From an uncultured Oscillospiraceae bacterium (lineage in GTDB: Bacteria > Bacillota > Clostridia > Oscillospirales > Oscillospiraceae): a stretch of 60,812 nucleotides of DNA. The DNA is taken from contig CAJFQQ010000010.1 in assembly GCA_904419145.1 (NCBI GenBank), forward strand, positions 1 through 60,812. The letters run 5' to 3'. Made by a program: the position numbers and the translations under genes. Shown one piece after another: positions 41,500 to 49,594 of this stretch (within the stretch, counting starts at the first letter, position 1; each line of letters starts with the position of its first letter). The notes beneath the pieces were generated by a model, which saw only the letters and a list, made by a program, of their open reading frames with translations, was not told where the DNA came from and did not search any database.

Positions 41500-42771
41500 A
41501 TGGAATATGCGAAAATGAACCCGCAGCAGCTGCAGGAGGAATATGCAGTTGTATCTGCTAAGTTTCAGGAGTTGAAAGAGAGGGGACTGAAGCTGGATAT
41601 GTCCCGCGGGAAGCCCAGCAAGGCGCAGCTGGACATGGTCAGCGATCTGCTTACCGCCCTGACGGATCCGGCTGACTGCATTGTGGATGGAACAGACGTC
41701 CGCAATTACGGAGAGCTCAGCGGTTTGCCGTGTGCCAGAGCATATTTTGCGGAAATTTTGGGTTGCAAAAGTGAGGAATGTTTCATTGGCGGTAATGCCA
41801 GCCTGAGCCTGATGTATGATACCATTGCCAAGGCCTATACCCACGGCCTGCTCCACAGTGAGAAGCCATGGGCCAAGCTGGACAAGGTAAAGTTTTTGTG
41901 TCCCGCCCCCGGCTATGACCGCCACTTCAAGATCAGCGAGTCCTTCGGCATGGAGATGATTACCATTGCCATGACGGCCGACGGCCCGGACATGGATGCC
42001 GTGGAGCAGGCCATCCAGGATCCCTGTGTCAAGGGTATGTGGTGCGTCCCCAAGTACTCCAATCCAGAGGGCGTGATCTACAGCGATGAGACTATCCGCC
42101 GTATCGCCGCCATGAAGCCCGCAGCCAAGGATTTTATTCTGATGTGGGACAATGCCTACTGCATCCACGAGTTTGATGGGGATTATGTACCTTTCCCGGA
42201 TATCCTTTCCCTGTGCCGGGAGGCGGGAAATCCGGATATGGTGTTTGAATATGCTTCTACCTCCAAGGTAACCTTCCCGGGGGCAGGGATTTCTGTCATG
42301 GCCACCAGCGTGGACAACATGAAATATATGACAGGGCTTCTGAGCATCCAGACCATCAGCTACGACAAGGTGAACCAGTTGCGGCACATCCGCTTTTTGA
42401 AGGATAAGGCAAGCACTTTGGAGCTGATGAAAAAACATGCGGCCATTATGAAGCCCAAGTTTGAAGCGGTTTTGAACGCGCTGGACACAGAGATCGCGCC
42501 ATTGGGCATCGCCCAGTGGAAGCGGCCCAAGGGCGGCTATTTCGTCAGTGTGGACACAATAGACGGTCTGGCAAAACGGACCCTGGCCCTCTGCAAGGAG
42601 GCCGGCGTGGTGATGACCGGCGCCGGCGCAACCTTCCCCTATGGAGTGGATCCGCGGGATCGGAATATCCGGATCGCACCCAGTCTGCCGCCTGTGGAGG
42701 AGCTGGAGGAGGCCATGCAGGTATTTTGCACTTGCCTGCGATTGGCAGCATTGGAAAAGCTGATGGCGTAG
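41500..42771 (+). CDS. Aspartate aminotransferase-like PLP enzyme (PF12897 type)
   Basis: This 423-residue aminotransferase begins with MNPQQLQEEYAVVSAKFQELKERGLKLDMSRGKPS and has NYGELSGLPCARAYF, CPAPGYDRHF, and the PLP lysine in YASTSKVTFPGAGISV. These are marks of the MocR-like or type Ic aspartate aminotransferase group, different from AspC. It most likely exchanges aspartate/glutamate amino groups, but the substrate is not proven. GGAAAGGAG precedes ATG 41500. It is monocistronic, with its own promoter and terminator. Confidence 0.88.
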   Translation: MEYAKMNPQQLQEEYAVVSAKFQELKERGLKLDMSRGKPSKAQLDMVSDLLTALTDPADCIVDGTDVRNYGELSGLPCARAYFAEILGCKSEECFIGGNASLSLMYDTIAKAYTHGLLHSEKPWAKLDKVKFLCPAPGYDRHFKISESFGMEMITIAMTADGPDMDAVEQAIQDPCVKGMWCVPKYSNPEGVIYSDETIRRIAAMKPAAKDFILMWDNAYCIHEFDGDYVPFPDILSLCREAGNPDMVFEYASTSKVTFPGAGISVMATSVDNMKYMTGLLSIQTISYDKVNQLRHIRFLKDKASTLELMKKHAAIMKPKFEAVLNALDTEIAPLGIAQWKRPKGGYFVSVDTIDGLAKRTLALCKEAGVVMTGAGATFPYGVDPRDRNIRIAPSLPPVEELEEAMQVFCTCLRLAALEKLMA

Positions 42772-42782
42772 TGCGACAGGGA

Positions 42783-42817
42783 AACATCTCCGGCCGACGA
42801 GGCCGGGGGTGTTTTTT
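42783..42817 (+). terminator. Terminator after the aminotransferase
   Basis: A 13-bp stem (42783-42795 with 42801-42813) with two G-T pairs, loop of 5, and a run of seven T. Confidence 0.9.
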
Positions 42818-42883
42818 TGGCGGTGTCAGGGAAAGCTAAAGTGCCTGTTACCGGATTGTAACGGAAATGTTACAGAGATTTGG

Positions 42884-42913
42884 TTGACAGAATTCGACCA
42901 GCGGTGATACCCT
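42884..42913 (+). promoter_or_regulatory. Possible promoter of the SGNH-lipoprotein pair, with upstream GTTAC repeats
   Basis: TTGACA (42884-42889) is perfect, but the -10 is poor (TACCCT at 42908-42913, 18 bp). Upstream, GTTAC (42847-42851), GTAAC (42858-42862) and TGTTACA (42868-42874) may be activator sites that compensate for the weak -10. Confidence 0.4.
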
Positions 42914-42970
42914 ATAGAAGCACGACAGCTATCGTGTAAGCATATCAAATTTCCGGAAGGTAGGAGCAGT

Positions 42971-43930
42971 GTGGGAAAGCGAGTACGATACAGAAAGCGA
43001 AGATTTCATTATATGCGGGCAATCTCTCTATTGCTCCTGATTGGTCTGGTTGGTTCACTTGGGTATTGGTTTTTTGTACAGCCGTCTGCTAAAGAAGGAA
43101 CCGGTTCACCCAACGATACCTCCAACCTGCCCGAAAAGGATCCGACAGGGAGGCATGAGGTCGCTGAAGGCACGGATACAAATTCAGATGCTGAGGTAAA
43201 AATGCCGGAAATCAATCCTGATGGGGAGCAGCAGACAGGGGAGAGCAGCAGCGGCCAAGCGGACAATGCTGATTACGTGTTAGGACAGCCGGCTCCAGAG
43301 GGTGAGGCTGTGGATGACAGCTGGTTTGAGGACGCTGTATTTTTAGGGGACTCCCGGACCGAGGGCCTTCAGCTCTACAGCGGGATTACCACAGGCACCT
43401 TCTTCTGGGAGTGGGGCATGTCGGTCTTTAAGGTAGACGATACCGGACACCGGAAGGTCGTGGTAAACGGTGAGAAGATGACGCTGATGGAGGCGTTGTC
43501 CACGGGCACCTGGAATAAGGTCTATATTATGTTGGGCATCAATGACCTGGGGTATCCGGCTCAGTCCTATCAGGAGGCACTGGCTGAGGTGGTGGACCAG
43601 GTTCGTGAGATCCAGAGCGATGCGGTGATCTATCTCCAGACCATGCCGCCGGTCAACGAGTCACTGGCCCAGGCAAATGGGATCGCCTACTACATCAACA
43701 ATGAGAACGTGAAGGCGTTCAACGATGCCATCACTCAGGTGGCGCAGGAGAAGCAGGTGGTGCTTCTGGACACTGCCAGCTGTCTGACCGACAGTCAGGG
43801 ACAGCTTCCTGCGGATATGAGCTCCGACGGTGTCCACTTCAAAAAGGCGGGTTATCAGACCTGGCTGGAGTATCTCAAATGTCATACCGTCAGCCAGGAA
43901 GCGTATCAGGCCGCTGTAGAGGCGGCATAA
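42971..43930 (+). CDS. Membrane-anchored SGNH/GDSL-type hydrolase
   Basis: This 319-residue protein has a basic N-terminus, one membrane helix (about 15-32), an acidic Ser/Thr-rich stalk (about 36-100) and an SGNH-fold domain with FLGDSRT (block I Ser), LGIND (block III Asn) and DGVHF (catalytic Asp and His). It would act outside the membrane, perhaps as a polysaccharide or peptidoglycan deacylase or esterase. GTG 42971 has GGTAGGAG upstream. It pairs with the following DUF4358 lipoprotein, a common clostridial arrangement. Confidence 0.85.
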   Translation: MGKRVRYRKRRFHYMRAISLLLLIGLVGSLGYWFFVQPSAKEGTGSPNDTSNLPEKDPTGRHEVAEGTDTNSDAEVKMPEINPDGEQQTGESSSGQADNADYVLGQPAPEGEAVDDSWFEDAVFLGDSRTEGLQLYSGITTGTFFWEWGMSVFKVDDTGHRKVVVNGEKMTLMEALSTGTWNKVYIMLGINDLGYPAQSYQEALAEVVDQVREIQSDAVIYLQTMPPVNESLAQANGIAYYINNENVKAFNDAITQVAQEKQVVLLDTASCLTDSQGQLPADMSSDGVHFKKAGYQTWLEYLKCHTVSQEAYQAAVEAA

Positions 43931-43959
43931 AACCCAGCGGGGAGGAGCAGAAAGAACCG

Positions 43960-44421
43960 ATGAAAAAATGGATGATACCGACATTGCTGGCGGCTTTGCT
44001 GCTGCTCAGCGGCTGCGGCGGAGCAAGCGAAAAGAGCGCCTATACCGCCGAGGACGTCACGACACTTTTGGATTCCGGTGCTTTTACCGGTGACATGGAG
44101 CAGGTGGAAAGTACGGTAGCGGTCAGCCTCTTCGGGCTGGATGCAGACACGGTGGAGGAGATCACCTGCTACATGGCGACAAATTCCTCTGTCAGCGCCG
44201 ACGAGGTTGCGGTGTTCGTTCTGACAGATGAGGATGCGGCAGCGGCCGCAGAGAGTGCCTGTCAGGCCCATGTGGAAAGCCGCATCGAGAGCAGTGCACA
44301 GTACTGCCCGGACCAGGTCCCAAAGCTGGAGGATGCGGTCATCAGCCGTTTGGGCAATACCGTCCTGCTGGCAGTGGGGGAGACTGAGGCGCTAAATACG
44401 GCGATCGAGTCTCTGACATAA
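43960..44421 (+). CDS. DUF4358 lipoprotein
   Basis: This 153-residue protein has a lipoprotein signal (MKKWMIPTLLAALLLLSGC, Cys19) and the DUF4358 body (VTTLLDSGAFTGDMEQVE...VAVSLFGLDADTVEE). The function is unknown. I start at ATG 43960 with GGGGAGGAG upstream rather than within the preceding gene. It lies 29 bases after the SGNH gene and is probably co-translated, suggesting a shared envelope or spore-surface role. Confidence 0.8.
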   Translation: MKKWMIPTLLAALLLLSGCGGASEKSAYTAEDVTTLLDSGAFTGDMEQVESTVAVSLFGLDADTVEEITCYMATNSSVSADEVAVFVLTDEDAAAAAESACQAHVESRIESSAQYCPDQVPKLEDAVISRLGNTVLLAVGETEALNTAIESLT

Positions 44422-44443
44422 AGCCGGTCCGATCATTGGATAT

Positions 44444-44476
44444 AAAAAGTGCCGTGGAAGCTCCACGGCACTTTTT
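44444..44476. terminator. Bidirectional terminator between the DUF4358 gene and cotJC
   Basis: A perfect 15-bp stem (44444-44458 with 44462-44476), loop of 3, has A5/T5 ends on both strands and lies between convergent genes. Confidence 0.92.
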
Positions 44477-44505
44477 GTTGCAATGATAAGTTCGTAATCA
44501 TTGGG

Positions 44506-45102
44506 TCACTGGTCGAAAGAGGGGTTCATATAGTAGATGTTCTTTTCGCTCATCTTGTCCTTCGCCAGACGCAGCCCCTCGCCAAAGCGCTGGAAGTGGA
44601 CGATCTCCCGAGCCCGTAAAAACTTGATGACGTTATTGACATCCGGGTCGTCGCTGAGACGCAGGATATTGTCATACGTAACGCGTGCCTTTTGCTCCGC
44701 GGCAAGGTCTTCGGTCAGGTCAGCGATCAGATCGCCCTTCACGCCGATGCCTGCCGCGTTCCACGGAGCGCCGGAGGCGGCGGTAGGGTAGATGCCGGCG
44801 GTGTGATCTACAAAGTAGGCGTCAAATCCGGCTGTTTTGATCTGCTCATCGGTGAGATCCCGGGTCAGCTGATGGACAATCGCGCCGATCATCTCCAGGT
44901 GCCCCAGCTCCTCGGTGCCGATGTCGGTGAGGAGGCCCTTCAGCTCGGGATAGGGCATGGAGAATCGCTGGCTGAGGTAGCGCAGAGAGGCGCCCAGCTC
45001 GCCATCCGGCCCGCCGTACTGGGAAATGATGAGCGCTGCCAGCTTGGGATTGGTATTTTTGATCTTCACCGGGTACTGAAGCTTTTTCTCGTAAACAAAC
45101 AT
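44506..45102 (-). CDS. cotJC: Spore coat protein CotJC (manganese catalase family)
   Basis: CotJC resembles di-manganese catalases and is an inner coat component. The 198-residue protein has MFVYEKKLQYPVKIKNTNPKLA and YGGPDGELGASLRYLSQR, and metal ligands in TEELGHLEMIGA and REIVHFQRFGEGL. The start is the ATG at 45102, overlapping the stop of the upstream gene as TAATG, with GGGAGG ahead; 11 more codons upstream in frame lie inside that gene. Confidence 0.95.
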   Translation of the reverse strand: MFVYEKKLQYPVKIKNTNPKLAALIISQYGGPDGELGASLRYLSQRFSMPYPELKGLLTDIGTEELGHLEMIGAIVHQLTRDLTDEQIKTAGFDAYFVDHTAGIYPTAASGAPWNAAGIGVKGDLIADLTEDLAAEQKARVTYDNILRLSDDPDVNNVIKFLRAREIVHFQRFGEGLRLAKDKMSEKNIYYMNPSFDQ

Positions 45103-45554
45103 TATTTCGTACCTCCCACATAGTCCCAGGGCCACGGGTTCTCCAGCCAGTTATAGCTGCTGCTCTGCGCGGCAGTAGTCTGCGTCAGGGGACCATACAG
45201 CTTTTCGTATTTGGCCTTTCCCTCATGGTACAGGGCAACATATTTCTGATACAGGGCAAAAGCCTCCTGATCCTCCTTGTGGGTGTCCAGATACAGACCC
45301 AGCTCCACAACGGCAAAATCAAGCGCCATCAGCTCACAGAGCGGAGCGTTATTACAGTTGAGGCGGGCCTTGATCTCTTTTTGGAAGGGGAGATTCAGGC
45401 CCGGGAACAGCGTGCCGTTTTCCAGTCCCTCCGTCTGTTCATAGACTTGAGGGTTGTTGGTCTGCATGGGAACATAGGGAAACACCATGCTGGCACATTT
45501 GCCGGGAAGTCTCCCGTCCATGGTGCCGCAGGCGTTGGTCGATTCGTTGTACAA
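45102..45554 (-). CDS. cotJA-cotJB: Fused spore coat proteins CotJA-CotJB
   Basis: A single 150-residue frame carries CotJA (about 12-55; MVFPYVPMQTNNPQVYE, then GLENGTLFPGLNLPF) and CotJB (about 58-145; CELMALDFAVVELGLYLDTHKEDQEA, YGPLTQ, NPWPWDY). In Bacillus and most clostridia these are two genes. I see no stop or start between the parts. The start is TTG 45554 with AGGAGG 6 bases upstream; an in-frame GTG at 45581 lies upstream of that site. Its stop overlaps cotJC. Confidence 0.85.
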   Translation of the reverse strand: MYNESTNACGTMDGRLPGKCASMVFPYVPMQTNNPQVYEQTEGLENGTLFPGLNLPFQKEIKARLNCNNAPLCELMALDFAVVELGLYLDTHKEDQEAFALYQKYVALYHEGKAKYEKLYGPLTQTTAAQSSSYNWLENPWPWDYVGGTK

Positions 45555-45606
45555 AGGTTTTCCTCCTATCGTATGTTGCACGGTGCGCTAAGTGCGCACC
45601 CATTTC

Positions 45607-45614
45607 ATTGTATG
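45607..45614 (-). promoter_or_regulatory. SigmaE-type -10 box of the cotJ operon
   Basis: On the minus strand CATACAAT is a perfect SigmaE -10 sequence about 55 bases before the cotJA-cotJB start. The -35 region is poor (GTCGACAC at 14 bp). cotJ is a SigmaE operon in Bacillus subtilis, so a mother-cell promoter is expected. Confidence 0.5.
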
Positions 45615-45631
45615 CTGCCGCCGGAAAAGTG

Positions 45632-45694
45632 TCGACAGGAGGGACGAGGTGTGGTAGAATAAGAAAAAACCCCGGTTCATATAGTGAACAGGGG
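45632..45694 (+). promoter_or_regulatory. Promoter and hairpin region of cwlD
   Basis: TCGACA (45632-45637) and TAGAAT (45655-45660), 17 bp apart, fit SigmaA. GAATA (45657-45661) with CATATAG (45678-45684) loosely fits a forespore-type promoter. A hairpin (CCCCGGTTCA at 45670-45679 with TGAACAGGGG at 45685-45694, one mismatch) covers this region up to the first possible start codon. Confidence 0.35.
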
Positions 45695-46464
45695 TGTTCA
45701 TTGTGTTTTTTGTGATGCGCAAACGGCATATTGCCTTGTTTTTGAGCGCTGCGTCCTGCCTCGTGATCCTAGCCGCCATCTGGTGGGAAAGCGGACTGCC
45801 GGAAGCGGCTGAAACAATGGGTAACGGTCCATCTGCAGCGCCCGCGCGGGTGATCGTCATCGACGCCGGCCACGGCGGCGCGGACGGCGGCGCGGTAGCG
45901 GATGACGGGACCACGGAGGCGGAGATCAATCTGGCTGTAGCGAAAAAGCTGGAGGCGGTCTTTGACCTCTTGGGCTGTGAGACCGTCATGGTGCGTCAGG
46001 AGGATGTGTCTGTTCACAGCGATGGTGTGGAGGGCCTTCGGAACCAAAAGGTGTCCGACATCCACAACCGGGTGGAGCTGGTCAACAGCACAGAGAACAG
46101 CATCCTGGTCAGTATCCACCAGAACAGCCTGCCCCAGGTGAAGAGCGTTCACGGGGCCCAGGTGTTCTACAATGCTGAGGATGGCGCTGCGGAGCTGGCG
46201 GCCATTGTCCAGCAGGCGTTGAATCGATCCATCAATCCGGGAAATGAGAAGCAGGAGAAGCCAATTGGCTCCTCCGTCTATCTGATGGCCCATATTGACA
46301 CGCCGGGGATCCTGATAGAGTGTGGCTTCCTCTCCAACGCCCAGGAGACGCAGCAGTTGAAGGAGGATGCCTACCAGACCAGGCTGGCGCTGACCATTGC
46401 GGCGGGCTATTTGCAATACGAGACAACCGACAGTGAGGCGAGCGGAATCGACTATGAAGAATAA
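45694..46464 (+). CDS. cwlD: N-acetylmuramoyl-L-alanine amidase CwlD
   Basis: CwlD removes peptides during spore cortex synthesis so that muramic lactam can form. The 256-residue protein has a membrane segment (about 12-28) and the amidase_3 fold with zinc ligands in DAGHGGADGG, the Glu in TEAEINLAVA, SIHQNS and the catalytic LIECGFLSN. The start is uncertain: GTG 45694 gives 256 residues, ATG 45715 gives 249, and neither has a good ribosome site. It overlaps radA by 11 bases. Confidence 0.9.
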   Translation: MFIVFFVMRKRHIALFLSAASCLVILAAIWWESGLPEAAETMGNGPSAAPARVIVIDAGHGGADGGAVADDGTTEAEINLAVAKKLEAVFDLLGCETVMVRQEDVSVHSDGVEGLRNQKVSDIHNRVELVNSTENSILVSIHQNSLPQVKSVHGAQVFYNAEDGAAELAAIVQQALNRSINPGNEKQEKPIGSSVYLMAHIDTPGILIECGFLSNAQETQQLKEDAYQTRLALTIAAGYLQYETTDSEASGIDYEE

Positions 46465-47827
46465 GAGCGTGTTTTTCTGCACAGAGTGCGGAAACGAGAC
46501 ACCGAAGTGGTCCGGGCGCTGCCCGGCCTGCGGGGCATGGAATACCATTGTGGAACAGCAGGGAAGCGCTGGGAAGGGAAAGAAGAGCACCTCCAGCAGC
46601 GGGAAAACCCCGTTTCACACTGTAAAGGCAATTCCTTTGACAGAAATTGAAACAACAGATGAGTTGCGCTTTTCTACCGGCATGAAGGAGCTGGACCGGG
46701 TACTGGGCGGCGGCGCAGTCAAGGGCTCTCTGGTGCTGGTGGGCGGCGCACCGGGGATTGGAAAAAGTACGCTGATGCTCCAGATCTGTCAGACCCTATG
46801 CGCTTTTTCCAAGGTACTGTATGTCTCCGGCGAGGAGTCGGTGGGGCAGCTGAAGATGCGTGCCCGGCGGCTGGGCGTGGCGGGGGAGAACCTCTATGTC
46901 CTCTCTGAGACCAATCTGGAGGACGTGCTGGCCTCGGTAGAGCAGGAGCAGCCGGATATTTTGATCGTGGACTCCATCCAGACCCTCTATAACAGCGATT
47001 TGGATTCCGCTCCCGGCAGCGTGGGGCAGGTAAAGGACTGCACCCTGAAGCTGATGGAGCTGGCGAAGGGGGAGGGGACTACCGTCTTTGTCATCGGCCA
47101 TGTCAACAAGGAGGGTTCCATTGCCGGCCCCAAGGTGCTGGAGCACATGGTGGACTGTGTCCTGTATTTTGAGGGGGACCAGCATATGAGCTATCGGATC
47201 CTCCGGGCGGCCAAAAACCGTTTTGGCGCAACCAATGAAATCGGCGTCTTTGAGATGCAGGGGGATGGGCTGGCAGAGGTGGAGAATCCGTCGCAGATGC
47301 TGCTGTCCGGACGGCCCGAGGACACCCCCGGCACCTGTGTCACCTGTGTGATGGAGGGCAACCGGCCGGTGCTGGCGGAGATCCAGGCCCTGCTGGCGCC
47401 CAGCAGCTTTTCTGTGCCACGGCGGACCAGCAACGGGTTTGATTACAACCGGGCCGCCATGCTCATTGCGGTACTGGAAAAACGGGGAGGACTCAAGGTC
47501 TCCGCCTGTGACTCCTATATAAATATCATTGGCGGGCTGTATCTGGACGAGCCGGCGGCAGATCTGGCGGCGGTCCTGGCCCTGGCATCCAGTTATCTGG
47601 ACAAGCCGATCAGCAGCGATCTGACGGCCATCGGCGAGGTCGGGCTGACGGGCGAGCTGCGCAGTGTGGATCAGCTGGGCCAGCGGCTGTCGGAGGTCCA
47701 CCGGCTGGGATTTCACCGCTGCGTCATTCCGAAGCGCCACCGCCAGAAGCTTGGTGCGCTGGAGGGGCTGCAGCTTATCGAGGTCTCCAACATTGGCGAG
47801 GCCATTCGGGCCGTGCTTGGGAAATGA
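46454..47827 (+). CDS. radA: DNA repair protein RadA
   Basis: RadA/Sms is a RecA-like branch-migration helicase of recombination. The 457-residue protein has an N-terminal zinc ribbon (C9, C12, C23, C26), Walker A GAPGIGKST (98-106), KNRFG in AAKNRFGATNEIGVFEM, and a C-terminal Lon-like domain. I start it at ATG 46454, overlapping cwlD. Confidence 0.96.
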   Translation: MKNKSVFFCTECGNETPKWSGRCPACGAWNTIVEQQGSAGKGKKSTSSSGKTPFHTVKAIPLTEIETTDELRFSTGMKELDRVLGGGAVKGSLVLVGGAPGIGKSTLMLQICQTLCAFSKVLYVSGEESVGQLKMRARRLGVAGENLYVLSETNLEDVLASVEQEQPDILIVDSIQTLYNSDLDSAPGSVGQVKDCTLKLMELAKGEGTTVFVIGHVNKEGSIAGPKVLEHMVDCVLYFEGDQHMSYRILRAAKNRFGATNEIGVFEMQGDGLAEVENPSQMLLSGRPEDTPGTCVTCVMEGNRPVLAEIQALLAPSSFSVPRRTSNGFDYNRAAMLIAVLEKRGGLKVSACDSYINIIGGLYLDEPAADLAAVLALASSYLDKPISSDLTAIGEVGLTGELRSVDQLGQRLSEVHRLGFHRCVIPKRHRQKLGALEGLQLIEVSNIGEAIRAVLGK

Positions 47828-47875
47828 CAGCGCGGTCTGAAAACAAGAGAGAGGAGGAAATGCGGGTCCGCATAT

Positions 47876-47905
47876 AATTGAACAAAATAAAAATTTTGTT
47901 CAATT
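47876..47905. repeat. 13-bp perfect inverted repeat between radA and the recombinase
   Basis: AATTGAACAAAAT (47876-47888) and its exact complement ATTTTGTTCAATT (47893-47905) are separated by four A. No T-run follows, so it is not a standard terminator. It could be an operator, a weak radA terminator or the scar of a mobile element. Confidence 0.55.
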
Positions 47906-48026
47906 CAGGGGAGGGGAAATCAGACTCACGGCCATAAAAACCGCTTACAGCTGGTTTGACCTGGCTGTGCCGTTGATGGCGCTGTTGCGAAATGACTTCT
48001 CTAAGGATGCTCTGTGAGCTCTCTAT
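47906..48026 (+). other. Unassigned stretch with an open frame lacking a start
   Basis: An open frame ending with TGA at 48015-48017 would read ...LTAIKTAYSWFDLAVPL and further, but it has no good start codon or ribosome site in frame. I do not recognise it. It may be a gene remnant or the leader of the recombinase gene. Confidence 0.3.
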
Positions 48027-49061
48027 GTGGACCTGGAATCGAATATGCTGGATTATCGTGCGGATTCTCCGCGGATCTTGATTGATTTCCTTTCATACCA
48101 TGAGACGATCAAAGCACACTCCCAGAAAACCGTTGACGAATACTACCTGGATCTGCGAAACTTCTTCCGCTATATGAAGCAGGTTCGCGATCCGAGCCTC
48201 AAGGACAAGGAATTGGACGAAATTGATATCCGGGATGTGGACATTGACTTTGTCCGGACCATCACCCTGACGGATGTGTATGGCTATATGTCCTATCTTA
48301 GCCGGGATCGGGTCCTCCATCAGAACAGCCGCTACTCGGGCTACGGCCTGTCGGCGTCCTCCCGGGCGCGGAAAATCGCAACACTTCGTTCGTTTTTTAA
48401 CTATCTTACCAGTAAGGCCCATCTGCTCCCAGAAAATCCAATCAAGGATATTGACTCCCCCAAGCTACAAAAATCATTGCCAAAATACTTGACTTTAGGG
48501 GAATCTTTGGAACTTCTGGATGCGGTGGATGGTAATCACCGGGAGCGGGATTACTGCATCCTGACGCTGTTTCTCAACTGCGGCCTGCGGATTTCAGAGC
48601 TCATCGGCATCAATTTGAATGACATTCAGGACGACGCTCTGCGCGTCTACGGCAAGGGCAACAAGGTACGCATCGTCTATCTCAACGACGCCTGCCAGGA
48701 GGCGCTGCGCAGTTATCTGGCTGTGCGCCGTCCCATCGCCGGCCGTGACGCCGGCGCATTGTTCCTCTCCAACCGGGATCAGCGCATCAGCCGCTCCAGC
48801 GTCCACGCCCTGGTGAAAAAATACTTGGCCCAGGCTGGCCTGGACAGCAGCCAATACTCCTCCCACAAGCTCCGCCACACGGCAGCGACACTGATGCTGC
48901 AAAACGGCGTGGATGTAAAGGCGGTGCAGGAGGTGCTGGGTCACGAGCATTTGAACACCACAGAGATCTATACCCACATCGACAACGAGGCCCTGCGGGT
49001 GGCGGCCAAGGCCAATCCCTTGGGGCGTGTCAAGCAGAAGGAAAAACCGTCAAAAGGCTGA
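48027..49061 (+). CDS. Tyrosine recombinase, XerC/XerD-like
   Basis: This 344-residue recombinase has all catalytic residues: R188 (NCGLRIS), K210 (YGKGNKV), H280-x2-R283 (HKLRH), H306 (LGHEH) and Y315 (TTEIYTH). The N-terminal SAM-like domain (about 12-140) has an insertion around 52-80, so it is longer than the 300 residues of XerC/D. It could resolve chromosome dimers at dif or be an integrase-like relic; no element boundaries are seen. GTG 48027 and ATG 48045 are both possible starts, and neither has a strong ribosome site. Confidence 0.88.
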   Translation: MDLESNMLDYRADSPRILIDFLSYHETIKAHSQKTVDEYYLDLRNFFRYMKQVRDPSLKDKELDEIDIRDVDIDFVRTITLTDVYGYMSYLSRDRVLHQNSRYSGYGLSASSRARKIATLRSFFNYLTSKAHLLPENPIKDIDSPKLQKSLPKYLTLGESLELLDAVDGNHRERDYCILTLFLNCGLRISELIGINLNDIQDDALRVYGKGNKVRIVYLNDACQEALRSYLAVRRPIAGRDAGALFLSNRDQRISRSSVHALVKKYLAQAGLDSSQYSSHKLRHTAATLMLQNGVDVKAVQEVLGHEHLNTTEIYTHIDNEALRVAAKANPLGRVKQKEKPSKG

Positions 49062-49062
49062 T

Positions 49063-49584
49063 CTACCGGAGGGGGCTGCCCGGCCGGTAGATGCCTGTGA
49101 CGTGCAGATAGCGCACCTTTTGAAAGGGATAGGTGCTGAGGGGCCGGTTATCGCTGTCATAGCTGTGGGCGGCAACCAGGATCTGGGAGGGATCGGTGGG
49201 GTGATCGGCGGCCACCACCACCGGCGAGTGGGCAAACCGCACCCCATCAAAGGAGAGCTGAACAATGTCGCCGGGCATCATGTCTCCGATCCTGGCCTCA
49301 ATGGCAACAGGACCAACGGACTGCTGGGCCCGGGTCAAAAACTGGTAAAGATAGGCTACGCCTGTCCAGGAGGGCGACTTCCGGTTGGCGTCGATATAGT
49401 ACCAGCCGAAGTCCGGCGTGAAGTTCATAACGCCGCCTCCGGCATAGAGACACTGCGAGGCGAAATTGGTGCAGTCGCCGCCAATGTCCTCGTAGTCATA
49501 GAATTGCGGGTTGCGGCGATAGGCCCAGCGATGGGCATAGGCTACGGCCGCGGAGCGGTCATAGGGCTGCAAAGTAATCGGCAT
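49063..49584 (-). CDS. Putative amidase-domain protein (Amidase_6)
   Basis: The 173-residue protein is almost entirely a papain-like amidase_6 domain with the catalytic Cys in GGDCTNFASQCLYAGG and a His in FAHSPVV. Such domains are usually attached to larger envelope proteins; this copy has no signal peptide, so it may act in the mother cell or spore. GGAGGT lies 8 bases before ATG 49584. The open frame continues upstream with a hydrophobic stretch (about 49690-49790). The stop is one base from that of the recombinase gene. Confidence 0.8.
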   Translation of the reverse strand: MPITLQPYDRSAAVAYAHRWAYRRNPQFYDYEDIGGDCTNFASQCLYAGGGVMNFTPDFGWYYIDANRKSPSWTGVAYLYQFLTRAQQSVGPVAIEARIGDMMPGDIVQLSFDGVRFAHSPVVVAADHPTDPSQILVAAHSYDSDNRPLSTYPFQKVRYLHVTGIYRPGSPLR

Positions 49585-49594
49585 AGAAAAACAA

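Noticed and set aside
45669-45694. Hairpin upstream of cwlD as a terminator
   Set aside because: The stem is not followed by a T-run on the plus strand next to its 3' arm and it overlaps the cwlD start region, so it was listed as part of the control region only.
47859-47876. Five-codon leader ORF after GAGAGGAGG downstream of radA
   Set aside because: Too short to judge; it does have a good ribosome site but could be chance in a purine-rich stretch.
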